A stretch of DNA of 64,000 nucleotides, from NCBI GenBank assembly GCA_947503575.1, contig CANNDZ010000001.1:1426001-1490000 (forward strand), written 5' to 3'. Source of the stretch: an uncultured Kordiimonas sp. (GTDB lineage: Bacteria > Pseudomonadota > Alphaproteobacteria > Sphingomonadales > Kordiimonadaceae). This document shows positions 39,440 to 47,541 of this stretch, piece after piece. The translations under genes were made by a program, and so were the position numbers. Positions within the stretch are counted from its first letter, which is position 1; each line of letters opens with the position of its first letter. Below the pieces are notes generated by a model that saw only the letters and a program-made list of their open reading frames with translations, was not told the origin of the DNA and did no database searches.

Positions 39440-40129
39440 TTGGCTCCAGAACTATATAATTTTCTATGTTATTGGGCGTCACTGGGTGGTGGTGCGCAAA
39501 CGCCCTCCCGACGGTCCCTTGATCTTAGAAAATTGACATCTATCCTGCGATGGATGTTCATTCTTGAAATGGCAAGTGATGGATCGCTTCGTTTTCGACT
39601 TGCGGGCTCGATGCTAGAAGAGGCCATGGGAACAGGTATGACGGATTGCCATTATTCCGACCTCTTCAGCCTCGAAATAGATGGGGGACTGGCCGAAGAA
39701 ATCTATGCCCTGTCAATTGTTCGCGGGTGCGGATTACTGCGCCGGGGTACTTTGAGACTAGGCGACCTTCAGGAGCAGAATTTTGAAGTGCTCGCTTTAC
39801 CGTTTTCGGACGAACGAGCGATGGGTGGCACCGTGATGGTGGCTGCCGTTATGCCTTTTCAGTTCGATAATCCTACTTTTATTGACAGCCGCGACAGATT
39901 TCATATTCAAATAGATGACATGTATCTGCTGCCGTCCCCGTCGGTTATCAAGCCAGAGCAGGTGTCTCAGCGTCTCCAGAGTCTTTTGTCTTTACAGGAC
40001 ACAGAGTTGCGGGTGCTTGATGTAGCTCAGATGTTAGAGCTTAGGCTTGGGCACGGCAACGCAGCCCTTGTTGAACTGCCATACCGTTCTCTAGAAGCTG
40101 TAGCCCATAGTGCCGATGTGGTAAACTGA
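39440..40129 (+). CDS. PAS_5-type protein with C-terminal extension (copy 4)
   Basis: 229 residues from TTG 39440; an in-frame TGA stands three codons upstream. The PAS_5 motif is LYNFLCYWASLGGGAQTPSRRSLDLRKLTSILRWMFILEM, then LRFRLAGSMLEEAMGTGMTD and VLALPFSDERAMGGTVMVAA. Unlike the other three it has about 60 residues beyond the PAS domain, ending ELRLGHGNAALVELPYRSLEAV. The start is uncertain because no ATG fits and the ribosome site is only GGGTGA. Confidence 0.72.
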   Translation: MAPELYNFLCYWASLGGGAQTPSRRSLDLRKLTSILRWMFILEMASDGSLRFRLAGSMLEEAMGTGMTDCHYSDLFSLEIDGGLAEEIYALSIVRGCGLLRRGTLRLGDLQEQNFEVLALPFSDERAMGGTVMVAAVMPFQFDNPTFIDSRDRFHIQIDDMYLLPSPSVIKPEQVSQRLQSLLSLQDTELRVLDVAQMLELRLGHGNAALVELPYRSLEAVAHSADVVN

Positions 40130-40162
40130 GCGTCTGTTGCTATATAGCTGGCAGTTGTCTTG

Positions 40163-40726
40163 TCAGCTATGCCCTGCATCGCTTGATAGCATGGCAACAT
40201 CTATTCCCAACATTGCCATCGCGCGTGGCCACTTGAGATGTAACTCTGTGTTGAACAAAATTTCATCATCCGGCTCTGCAATCATCCATGCATTGTCCTG
40301 AATTTCGCGCTCCAATTGTCCGGTACCCCAACCCGCGTACCCCAAGGCTAACAAATGATGCTGAGGGCCGGTTCCTTTTGCTAATGCTTTTAGGATGTCT
40401 ACGGTTGCGGTCAACGCAAGTGTCTGGCTCACTATCATCGTCGATTCCTGGACAAAATCCGCCGAATGCAGAACAAATCCTCTGCCCGGTTCTACCGGTC
40501 CACCGGCATGGATGGCAACATCTGGGACTTCGTCCTCAGTTTCGATGGACAGTTGTTCCAGCAATCCTTTGAAATTTAATTGGTCTAAAGGCTGATTAAC
40601 AACCAATCCCATGGCTCCAGACTCGTCATGAGTGCACATATAGATAACACTGCGCTCAAAACGCGGGTCCATCATAACGGGCATTGCTAGTAAAAGTTTG
40701 TTCTCAAAAAAAACAGAGGCAGGCAT
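40163..40726 (-). CDS. YqgE/AlgH family protein
   Basis: 187-residue UPF0301 protein. Conserved blocks are LLLAMPVMMDPRFERSVIYMCTHDESGAMGLVVNQP, IHAGGPVEPGRGFVLHS, ALGYAGWGTGQLEREIQDNAWMI. ATG 40726 follows GTGAG; a longer TTG start at 40774 is possible. It is cytoplasmic and conserved, but its biochemical role is not settled in any organism. Confidence 0.92.
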   Translation of the reverse strand: MPASVFFENKLLLAMPVMMDPRFERSVIYMCTHDESGAMGLVVNQPLDQLNFKGLLEQLSIETEDEVPDVAIHAGGPVEPGRGFVLHSADFVQESTMIVSQTLALTATVDILKALAKGTGPQHHLLALGYAGWGTGQLEREIQDNAWMIAEPDDEILFNTELHLKWPRAMAMLGIDVAMLSSDAGHS

Positions 40727-40905
40727 AACAATCTCACTTTCACAAAGCTTACTCTTATTGAAAGGGTCACGCAATCACATGGTCTGCGCGGTCGGGCAGT
40801 GTTAGTTTGGGTTGGACTAAGCGGCGCTGACGCTATTGTGAACCATTGATATTGGATATTACCGGCCTGCCTTGCTAAATACAGCGCAACTAAGGAGTTA
40901 CTTCC

Positions 40906-41772
40906 ATGCGCAAATTGTTTTTTAGTGCGGCGCTAACCAATCTTTTCTCCCTCGTATTTGTGGGTTTCGCCGCACATGCCAATCAGTCTGAGTGGCAGGA
41001 TCATCAGGGTATGTTATCGACCCGAGTGATTTCGGCGTCTTCCGACATCGTAAAAGAGTTCCCGTCTCGCATTCAAACCGATGGCCGAACATGGCTTTTG
41101 CTGGCCTGGGAAGCTGAGTTGAAAGATGGATGGAAAACCTATTGGCGGTCGCCCGGTGAGGCGGGCTTGCCTGTTCGTGTATTTCACGGCGGCGAACAGA
41201 TTGATATTTTGTATCCTTTTCCAGAGCGCTTTGAACTTTTTGGGTTGGAGACATATGGCTATAGCAAAAAAGTCACTATACCATTTCTTGTGCCCGCAAC
41301 CGCCGATGCAGTGGAGTTGAAGGCTGACTTTATGGTGTGCAAGGATATCTGTGTGCCGTTTGAGGTCGAATATAGCTTGCAGGTGCAACCAACAGATGCT
41401 GGTACCATTGTCACTGATACGCGTGTCAGAAATGCGTTAAATCAGGTGCCCGCCCGCTTTGGCAGCGCGCCTAAAGGCATTGACATTAAGCTGGTGCGCT
41501 ATGCTGGTAAGCCCGGGCATCAAAACCTTATCGTAGAGGCCACTGCTGATATACCGCTTAGCAAAGCGGATGTGCTCGCGGAGCTGGACGAGTCCACACA
41601 ATTTCATACGCCAAAAACGCGGCTTTTAAGCGACGGTAAGTCTGTTCGTTTTGTTCTGCCTGTGATGTCAACGCAAAAAGGTCTGGACTTGGCGGGTAAG
41701 CAGGTGCGGTTAACCATGTCAGATGGTCGCGGCAATGCCATTGACAGAATTTTTGAGCTGCCATCGCGTTAA
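40906..41772 (+). CDS. Exported DsbD-alpha-like protein, stand-alone
   Basis: 288 aa with signal peptide (about residues 1-25) and AAGGAG before the ATG. It matches the N-terminal immunoglobulin-like domain of DsbD/ScsB thiol-disulfide reductases: GWKTYWRSPGEAGLPV, LYPFPERFELFGLETYGY and the cysteine pair C145/C149 in MVCKDICVP. The membrane electron-transfer domain and thioredoxin domain of full ScsB are missing, and no separate gene for them is nearby. It is probably periplasmic and redox-active. Confidence 0.83.
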   Translation: MRKLFFSAALTNLFSLVFVGFAAHANQSEWQDHQGMLSTRVISASSDIVKEFPSRIQTDGRTWLLLAWEAELKDGWKTYWRSPGEAGLPVRVFHGGEQIDILYPFPERFELFGLETYGYSKKVTIPFLVPATADAVELKADFMVCKDICVPFEVEYSLQVQPTDAGTIVTDTRVRNALNQVPARFGSAPKGIDIKLVRYAGKPGHQNLIVEATADIPLSKADVLAELDESTQFHTPKTRLLSDGKSVRFVLPVMSTQKGLDLAGKQVRLTMSDGRGNAIDRIFELPSR

Positions 41773-41870
41773 CACTTGTCCGCAATGATATGGCGTGTAC
41801 TCTCTAATTTCCCTTATAGTCGGAGACGAAACATTGGTCCGGCGACATAGTCTCGAAAATGGAGTGAAAG

Positions 41871-42353
41871 ATGACGATTGCAGTTGGTGATAAACTCCCC
41901 TCAGCCATTATGACAACCATGACCGCAGATGGGCCGGGGCCTGTCTCTACCGATGACTTCTTCAGTGGTAAGAAAGTCGTGCTTTTTGCTGTGCCAGGTG
42001 CTTTTACGCCAACCTGTTCGGCGAAACATCTGCCGGGTTTCATTGAACAAGCCGACGAAATTCTGGGCAAAGGTGTTGATGCAATTGCCTGCATGTCTGT
42101 GAATGACGTATTTGTCATGCATGCATGGGGTAAAGACGCCGGCGTTACGGATAAAGTTGTAATGCTGGCGGACGGTAACGGCGATTTTACCAAAGCAATT
42201 GGCCTTGAAATGGACGGCACGGGCTTTGGTATGGGTATTCGTTCCCAACGTTTCGCCATGATTGTCGAAGACGGCGTCGTGACGGAACTGAACGTTGAAG
42301 AGCCAGGCGCCTTTCAGGTATCGACTGCGAACCACATTCTCGGCCAACTATAG
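41871..42353 (+). CDS. Peroxiredoxin, Prx5 type
   Basis: 160-residue thiol peroxidase. Peroxidatic Cys49 lies in VPGAFTPTCSAKHLPGF; the Prx5 subgroup is shown by MSVNDVFVMHAWGKD and MGIRSQRFAMIVEDG. It reduces hydrogen peroxide and alkyl peroxides. It stands alone between terminators or promoter gaps; the terminator at 42377 follows. Confidence 0.95.
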   Translation: MTIAVGDKLPSAIMTTMTADGPGPVSTDDFFSGKKVVLFAVPGAFTPTCSAKHLPGFIEQADEILGKGVDAIACMSVNDVFVMHAWGKDAGVTDKVVMLADGNGDFTKAIGLEMDGTGFGMGIRSQRFAMIVEDGVVTELNVEEPGAFQVSTANHILGQL

Positions 42354-42376
42354 TAGCGTCTATCAGGGGCGGTTGA

Positions 42377-42406
42377 AGGGGCGGTCTGCGGTCGCCTCTT
42401 TTATTT
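42377..42406 (+). terminator. Terminator after the peroxiredoxin gene
   Basis: Stem AGGGGCG/CGCCTCT (one G-T pair) with a T-rich tail. Confidence 0.7.
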
Positions 42407-42471
42407 TGGTCGTTGCATGCCTACATATTAATGCAGGGACAGTTCATTAATCATCATCGGGAGCAGGCTAT

Positions 42472-43431
42472 ATGCTTGAAATGTCAACTATTTTGACAAC
42501 GCTTATCGTTGTTATGGTCATTGTTTTGGTGTTTTCTGCAGTCGTGACCGTGCGTCAAGGCTTTGAATACACAGTTGAGCGTTTTGGGCGATACACTAAA
42601 ACCCTGAAACCGGGTTTCCATCTTCTGGTGCCGCTGATTGAACGTGTTGGTAGCAAGCAAAACATGATGGAGCAGGTTTTGGATGTTCCAACGCAAGAAG
42701 TTATTACCAAGGACAACGCCATGGTTGCTGCCGATGGTGTTGTTTTTTTTCAGGTGTTGGATGCATCGCAGGCAAGTTATGAAGTTAACAATCTGCCACT
42801 CGCAATCCTAAACCTTACCATGACCAATCTCAGAACGGTGATGGGGTCGATGGATCTTGATGAACTGTTGTCAAAAAGGGATGAAATTAACGCCCGTCTG
42901 ATGAATGTCGTCGATGAAGCAACGCAGCCGTGGGGTGTGAAGATTACGCGCATCGAGATTAAGGATATCGCGCCTCCGCGCGATATTGTCGATGCAATGG
43001 CCCGGCAGATGAAAGCGGAGCGTGACAAACGTGCAGCTATTCTTGAAGCGGAGGGGTCACGCGAGTCTGAAATTTTGCGTGCGGAGGGCGAAAAGAAGTC
43101 TGCCATTCTGGAGGCTGAAGGCCGCCGGGAAGCTGCCTTTAGAGACGCTGAAGCACGAGAGCGCGAGGCGGAAGCGGAAGCCAGAGCGACAGAGATGGTG
43201 TCCAAAGCAATAGCTGAGGGCGACCCTCAGGCGATCAACTATTTTATCGCGCAAAAATATGTTGAGGCATTGAGCGGTTTTGCACAGTCGAACAATGAAA
43301 AACTGGTCTTTATGCCTATGGAAGCGTCCGGTGTAATCGGATCAATTGGCGGTATTGCCGAGTTGTTTAAAGACATCAAGGGCACCAACCAGCCGAGTGG
43401 GCGCCCTGGCGGCGTTCCATTGGTGGACTAA
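42472..43431 (+). CDS. SPFH/band-7 protein, QmcA-like
   Basis: 319 aa. One N-terminal transmembrane segment, then the SPFH domain (EYTVERFGRYTKTLKPGFHLLVPLIERV, QEVITKDNAMVAADGVVFF) and a long Glu/Ala-rich coiled coil (RAAILEAEGSRESEILRAEGEKKS). GGGAG precedes the ATG. Such proteins form membrane rings or cages. It is followed by its usual partner, an NfeD protein, 36 bases later. Confidence 0.94.
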   Translation: MLEMSTILTTLIVVMVIVLVFSAVVTVRQGFEYTVERFGRYTKTLKPGFHLLVPLIERVGSKQNMMEQVLDVPTQEVITKDNAMVAADGVVFFQVLDASQASYEVNNLPLAILNLTMTNLRTVMGSMDLDELLSKRDEINARLMNVVDEATQPWGVKITRIEIKDIAPPRDIVDAMARQMKAERDKRAAILEAEGSRESEILRAEGEKKSAILEAEGRREAAFRDAEAREREAEAEARATEMVSKAIAEGDPQAINYFIAQKYVEALSGFAQSNNEKLVFMPMEASGVIGSIGGIAELFKDIKGTNQPSGRPGGVPLVD

Positions 43432-43467
43432 TATACGCTTACCGATTACCCGAGTTAGGAGGTTTCA

Positions 43468-43929
43468 ATGCAGGATATGATGAACTGGATGGCTGATAAT
43501 GCTGATTGGCTTTGGTGGTCGGTTGGCGTTGTGCTTCTGGCAGGGGAAATGGTTATTCCTGGAGTTTATCTATTGTGGATTGGCTTAGCTTCCCTTGTGA
43601 CAGGTGTTATTGCATGGCTGATACCTGAATGGGGGTTTGCTGGTCATGGAATTGTGTTTGCGCTACTTGCGACGGTCTCCATCTATGTGGGGCACAGGTT
43701 TGTTTACCGGCAAGGCACGGCTGTTGTGGACTCCGAAGTGAATGTGCGTGGTAAGTCTTTTGTAGGCAAAACCTACGAAGTCGTTGAGCCCATCAAAAAT
43801 GGGCGTGGACATGTAAGGGTTGGCGACAGTCGCTGGCTCGCTTCAGGCCCTGACCTTAAAAAGGGGGCCCTGGCAAAGGTTATCGCTGTTGATGGAACAG
43901 TTTTGGTGGTAGAAGCGGCTAACCAATAA
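43468..43929 (+). CDS. NfeD-like membrane protein
   Basis: 153 aa. Three to four hydrophobic segments, then an OB-fold NfeD C-terminus (VNVRGKSFVGKTYEVVEPIKNGRGHVRVGDSRWLASG). The pair SPFH-NfeD is conserved widely and thought to act in membrane organisation or quality control. AGGAGG precedes the start. Confidence 0.93.
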   Translation: MQDMMNWMADNADWLWWSVGVVLLAGEMVIPGVYLLWIGLASLVTGVIAWLIPEWGFAGHGIVFALLATVSIYVGHRFVYRQGTAVVDSEVNVRGKSFVGKTYEVVEPIKNGRGHVRVGDSRWLASGPDLKKGALAKVIAVDGTVLVVEAANQ

Positions 43930-43945
43930 CAATCATCACTAAGTC

Positions 43946-45250
43946 ATGAGCCTGGCCAACACCTTCAAATCAACCATTGCAAAATGGTTAACCAGTGAAA
44001 CACGCCTTAATTTGAGGCGTTTTCGCGCCGAAGTCCGCAGGAAACTGACGCGCAAACCTCATATCGTCTATTATTTCCACCGTGTCGATGATCCATATTG
44101 TCAGCTTATGGTCCAGGTGTTGCCTGATATTGCTTCCCGGTTCGCAGTAGAGGTTAGACCAAAGGTTGTCGAAAAGCTTCCGGCTAATATGTACCCTGAC
44201 CCCGCGAGATATGAAGCATACGCTGTTATCGACGCCAGCCGTTTGGCACGTCTATATGGCCTTGGTTTCTCTGAAGAGGCGACGATCCCTGACCGTCTGG
44301 CCGTTGGCATGGCAAATCGCTTTTTGGCAAGCAAACAAGACGACCCATCATTTTTTGCGGTTGCAGCTGAAATTGGGGCTGCGATATGGCGGCGAGATTA
44401 CGAAGCTGTTCGCAGGTTGTGCGGTAGCGCTGACCTAAATGAGGCTGCCCTGACCGAAAATGAGGGATTGCTAAAGTCTTTGGGTCATTACGCAAGTGCA
44501 AATATATATTACGGCGGCGAATTCTATGTTGGTATTGACCGCCTGGACCATCTTGAACGACGGCTCAATGATTTGGGATTGGGTGACGATGAAGTTGCCT
44601 ATGAAGTTCATCGCCTTTGGCGCTACGGGTTAACTGAACTTGAGCAATCAATTGTTGGGCAAAAAGTCGAAGTCTTTTTTTCAGTACGAAGCCCATACAG
44701 CTACCTTGGCTTACAGTTGATTTCCGAATTCGCCGCAAAGACAGGCGTTGATATTGAACTCAGGCCGGTTTTTCCGATGATGATGCGCGGCATGAAAGTG
44801 CCGCCAGCTAAACGGTCATACATTGTCATGGATACTGCCCGTGAAGCACGCCTGGAAGGAATAGAGTTTGGATACTTATGCGATCCTTTAGGCGCTGCGA
44901 CATGGAGGGCTCTACAAATTGGTTTTGCCCTGATGCAGCATGAGCATCAGGATGATGCTGGCAAGGGTCAAGCGCTGAGGTTTTTCAAAAGCTTTATGCA
45001 GGCAGTGTGGTCACAAGGTGTTGACGGTGCATCGGATGCAGGTTTGCTAAAAATATTGCGGCAAGCAAAAGTCGATGATTGCTGGCTGGGAAAGGGACTT
45101 CCAAAGGCCGAAACCGAGGCGCTCGCAGAACAAAACAAACAGGATATGTTCCGTGCTGGCAGTTGGGGTGTTCCAACCTTTCGCTCATCCGGAGAAACAT
45201 TTTGGGGACAGGATCGAATATGGGCTGTTGTTCAAACGCTCAAGCAATAA
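43946..45250 (+). CDS. Double-domain DSBA/HCCA isomerase-like protein
   Basis: 434 residues with two thioredoxin-fold DSBA domains in tandem. The first starts at about residue 39 (HIVYYFHRVDDPYCQLMVQVLP), the second at about residue 235 (VEVFFSVRSPYSYLGLQLISEF), and the end GVPTFRSSGETFWGQDRIWAV is the usual DSBA closing motif. SPYSY matches the serine of 2-hydroxychromene-2-carboxylate isomerase and GST-kappa; the first copy has DPYC. The substrate is unknown; glutathione use is likely. Confidence 0.85.
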   Translation: MSLANTFKSTIAKWLTSETRLNLRRFRAEVRRKLTRKPHIVYYFHRVDDPYCQLMVQVLPDIASRFAVEVRPKVVEKLPANMYPDPARYEAYAVIDASRLARLYGLGFSEEATIPDRLAVGMANRFLASKQDDPSFFAVAAEIGAAIWRRDYEAVRRLCGSADLNEAALTENEGLLKSLGHYASANIYYGGEFYVGIDRLDHLERRLNDLGLGDDEVAYEVHRLWRYGLTELEQSIVGQKVEVFFSVRSPYSYLGLQLISEFAAKTGVDIELRPVFPMMMRGMKVPPAKRSYIVMDTAREARLEGIEFGYLCDPLGAATWRALQIGFALMQHEHQDDAGKGQALRFFKSFMQAVWSQGVDGASDAGLLKILRQAKVDDCWLGKGLPKAETEALAEQNKQDMFRAGSWGVPTFRSSGETFWGQDRIWAVVQTLKQ

Positions 45251-45262
45251 GACGGGTGACCA

Positions 45263-45307
45263 AGTCAAATTAAACCAAAGCCTATTTGTGCATCCTTTAA
45301 TTTGACT
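45263..45307. repeat. 12-bp AT-rich inverted repeat
   Basis: Perfect arms AGTCAAATTAAA (45263-45274) and TTTAATTTGACT (45296-45307) separated by 21 bases, in the gap after the DSBA gene. It may be a terminator stem or an operator for the peptidase gene. Confidence 0.6.
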
Positions 45308-45377
45308 GGTAAGGAATGTATCTATTGTTCGTCACACACAGGCGCGTAGCGGCGCAAAATACCAAACAGGGTAGGTT

Positions 45378-47054
45378 ATGAAAAAGAAACGGAATAGATT
45401 TATCGCATTTAGACAGGCTGGCTATATGGCTTGTATGCTTGGTCTTGGTGCCTGTGCCGCAAGCGGCCCAGTTAGCGTTGAAGATCAGGTCGCGCAGGAA
45501 CGAGCAATGTTCAACCCCGACCGCATTGAAGCTGATGTTACATTTTTGGCGGATGACCTGCTGAGAGGACGGGATACAGGGTCTGAAGGGTACCGTATTG
45601 CCGCAAATTATGTTGCAGCAGAGTTCGCCCGACTAGGCCTTAAACCCGCGGGTAATAACGATAGCTATTTCCAGGAAGTACCTTTTAAAACGGCACAAGT
45701 TGATATGGAAAAGTCTTCCATGTCGATCACAATTGGCGGCGACTCTCGTACCTTAGTTTTGGGCGATGACTTCTTTATGGCGGGTAGCGTGCAAAACCCC
45801 CATGGTGAAGTTACCGCAGACTTAGTTTTTGCAGGATACGGTATCTATGCGCCTGACTTGGGGCATGATGATTTTGAAGGATTGGATGTAGAAGGTAAAA
45901 TAGTTGTCGCCTTATCTGGTGCACCGACATCCTTTAATACTGAAATCCGGGCCCATCACGGCTCTTCCGCAACCAAAGGGCAAGCTCTTCGGGACCGCGG
46001 CGCAGTGGGTTTGGTCACTTTCAGCACGCTTGAGGCTGAAAAGCGTCGGCCTTTCGCGAGACTGAAGCGATTTATCGGGTTCAAGAGTTATGATTGGGTG
46101 CAGCCGGATGCCGTGGAGCCAAGCTCACTAAAGGCTTCAGCATCAGTAAGTCATGATGTTGCCCGCACCCTGTTTGCCAATGCTGAAAAAGACCTGGATG
46201 CCGTGCTGGCAGCGGCTGCTGACGGTGCACCTAAAGGGTTTGCACTGAATGCCACAGCAACTTTGAAGCGTGCCAGCAAATTGAGCGATACATTTGAAAG
46301 TCCGAATGTTTTGGCAGTATTGGAAGGCTCTGATCCTGAACTAAAGAACGAATATGTCGTTCTGTCGGCGCACTTGGACCATATCGGCGTGAGTGAACGC
46401 GCTAAAGGCGAAGATAAAATAAATAATGGTGCGCTGGACAATGCCTCGGGTGTTGCGATTCTGATGGAAGTTGCTAGAGCCTACGTCCGGGCAGGCGACC
46501 GGCCGCGTCGTTCTATCCTGTTCGCTATTGTGGCTGCGGAGGAAAAGGGTTTGTTGGGCGCAGAGTATTTCGCCCACTATCCAACGCTTGAGAAATCGAA
46601 CCTTATTGCCAATGTAAACCTGGATATGCCGATTCTGCTTTATGATTTCTCTGATGTCGTAGCGTTCGGTGCTGAAAGGAGCAGTCTGGGTCCGGTTACG
46701 GAGCAGGCTCTTGCCAAAATTGGTGTCAGCCTTAGCCCTGACCCGATGCCGCAAGAGGGTATCTTTACACGCAGCGACCACTACAGGTTCGTTCAGCAGG
46801 GTATTCCATCCGTATTTTTGGTAACTGGTTGGGGCCCTGGTGTTGGCGGCAAGGACGGCGGTGCCATCTTCCGTGAATTTTTGGGCAATACATATCATTC
46901 TCCGGCTGATGACTTGAGCCAGGACATCGATTTTGAGGCCGGGGCAAAGTTTGCGCACGCCAACTGGTTGATTGCGAACGCAATTGCCAACGGTGACGCG
47001 CGACCAACCTGGAACGAGGGTGACTTTTTTGGGGAAACCTTCGGAAAAAGATAA
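45378..47054 (+). CDS. M28-family zinc aminopeptidase, lipoprotein
   Basis: 558 aa with lipobox (GLGACA). A PA domain (about residues 130-230) precedes the peptidase domain. Zinc ligands and catalytic acids are in SAHLDHIGVSE, NGALDNASGVA, VAAEEKGLLGAEYF, NLDMP and TYHSPADDL. It likely trims peptides outside the inner membrane. The terminator at 47077 follows. Confidence 0.93.
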   Translation: MKKKRNRFIAFRQAGYMACMLGLGACAASGPVSVEDQVAQERAMFNPDRIEADVTFLADDLLRGRDTGSEGYRIAANYVAAEFARLGLKPAGNNDSYFQEVPFKTAQVDMEKSSMSITIGGDSRTLVLGDDFFMAGSVQNPHGEVTADLVFAGYGIYAPDLGHDDFEGLDVEGKIVVALSGAPTSFNTEIRAHHGSSATKGQALRDRGAVGLVTFSTLEAEKRRPFARLKRFIGFKSYDWVQPDAVEPSSLKASASVSHDVARTLFANAEKDLDAVLAAAADGAPKGFALNATATLKRASKLSDTFESPNVLAVLEGSDPELKNEYVVLSAHLDHIGVSERAKGEDKINNGALDNASGVAILMEVARAYVRAGDRPRRSILFAIVAAEEKGLLGAEYFAHYPTLEKSNLIANVNLDMPILLYDFSDVVAFGAERSSLGPVTEQALAKIGVSLSPDPMPQEGIFTRSDHYRFVQQGIPSVFLVTGWGPGVGGKDGGAIFREFLGNTYHSPADDLSQDIDFEAGAKFAHANWLIANAIANGDARPTWNEGDFFGETFGKR

Positions 47055-47076
47055 AAGCTCACCACCCAACAAAAGG

Positions 47077-47109
47077 AGGGCGCGGCCTATTTGGTCAGCG
47101 CCCTTTTTT
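47077..47109 (+). terminator. Terminator after the M28 peptidase
   Basis: Stem AGGGCGC/GCGCCCT with a 14-base loop and a run of six T. Confidence 0.85.
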
Positions 47110-47166
47110 GTGGGCTTGGCAGATTAGCTTACCTGTGTAACGATCCATGCAAGGAGAGGGGTGCTC

Positions 47167-47541
47167 ATGTCAAACAAGTCAGTGGACGACGTTTATCATC
47201 ACGCGGGGGATAATCTACCATCGCACAGTAAACACGATGAGGAAACGTTAAGCGAAGAGCGTGTGGCGGCATATTGGCGGCAGAATGTGCGGCTGCTTCT
47301 TTCACTTCTCGTCATTTGGTTTTTTGCATCTTTTGGCGCAGGTATTTTGTTTTTCGAATCCCTAAATGCATATGAAATTGCAGGTTTCCCGCTGGGTTTC
47401 TGGTTCGCTCAACAGGGCGCGATCTATGTTTTTGTGGTTCTGATTTTTGTTTACGCTTGGCAAATGAAAAAAATTGAAAAGCGGTTTGGTGTTGATGATG
47501 AAATAGTCGAGGCACAAAACACCGCGGAGCATGTTTCGTGA
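47167..47541 (+). CDS. DUF4212 small subunit of a sodium:solute symporter
   Basis: 124 aa with two transmembrane helices (LLLSLLVIWFFASFGAGILFF, GAIYVFVVLIFVYAWQMKKIEKRFGV). The motif YWRQNVRLLLSLLVIWF is the DUF4212 hallmark. ATG 47167 is used since AGGAGAGG lies nine bases upstream. It overlaps the symporter gene by four bases, so the two probably form one transporter. Confidence 0.92.
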   Translation: MSNKSVDDVYHHAGDNLPSHSKHDEETLSEERVAAYWRQNVRLLLSLLVIWFFASFGAGILFFESLNAYEIAGFPLGFWFAQQGAIYVFVVLIFVYAWQMKKIEKRFGVDDEIVEAQNTAEHVS

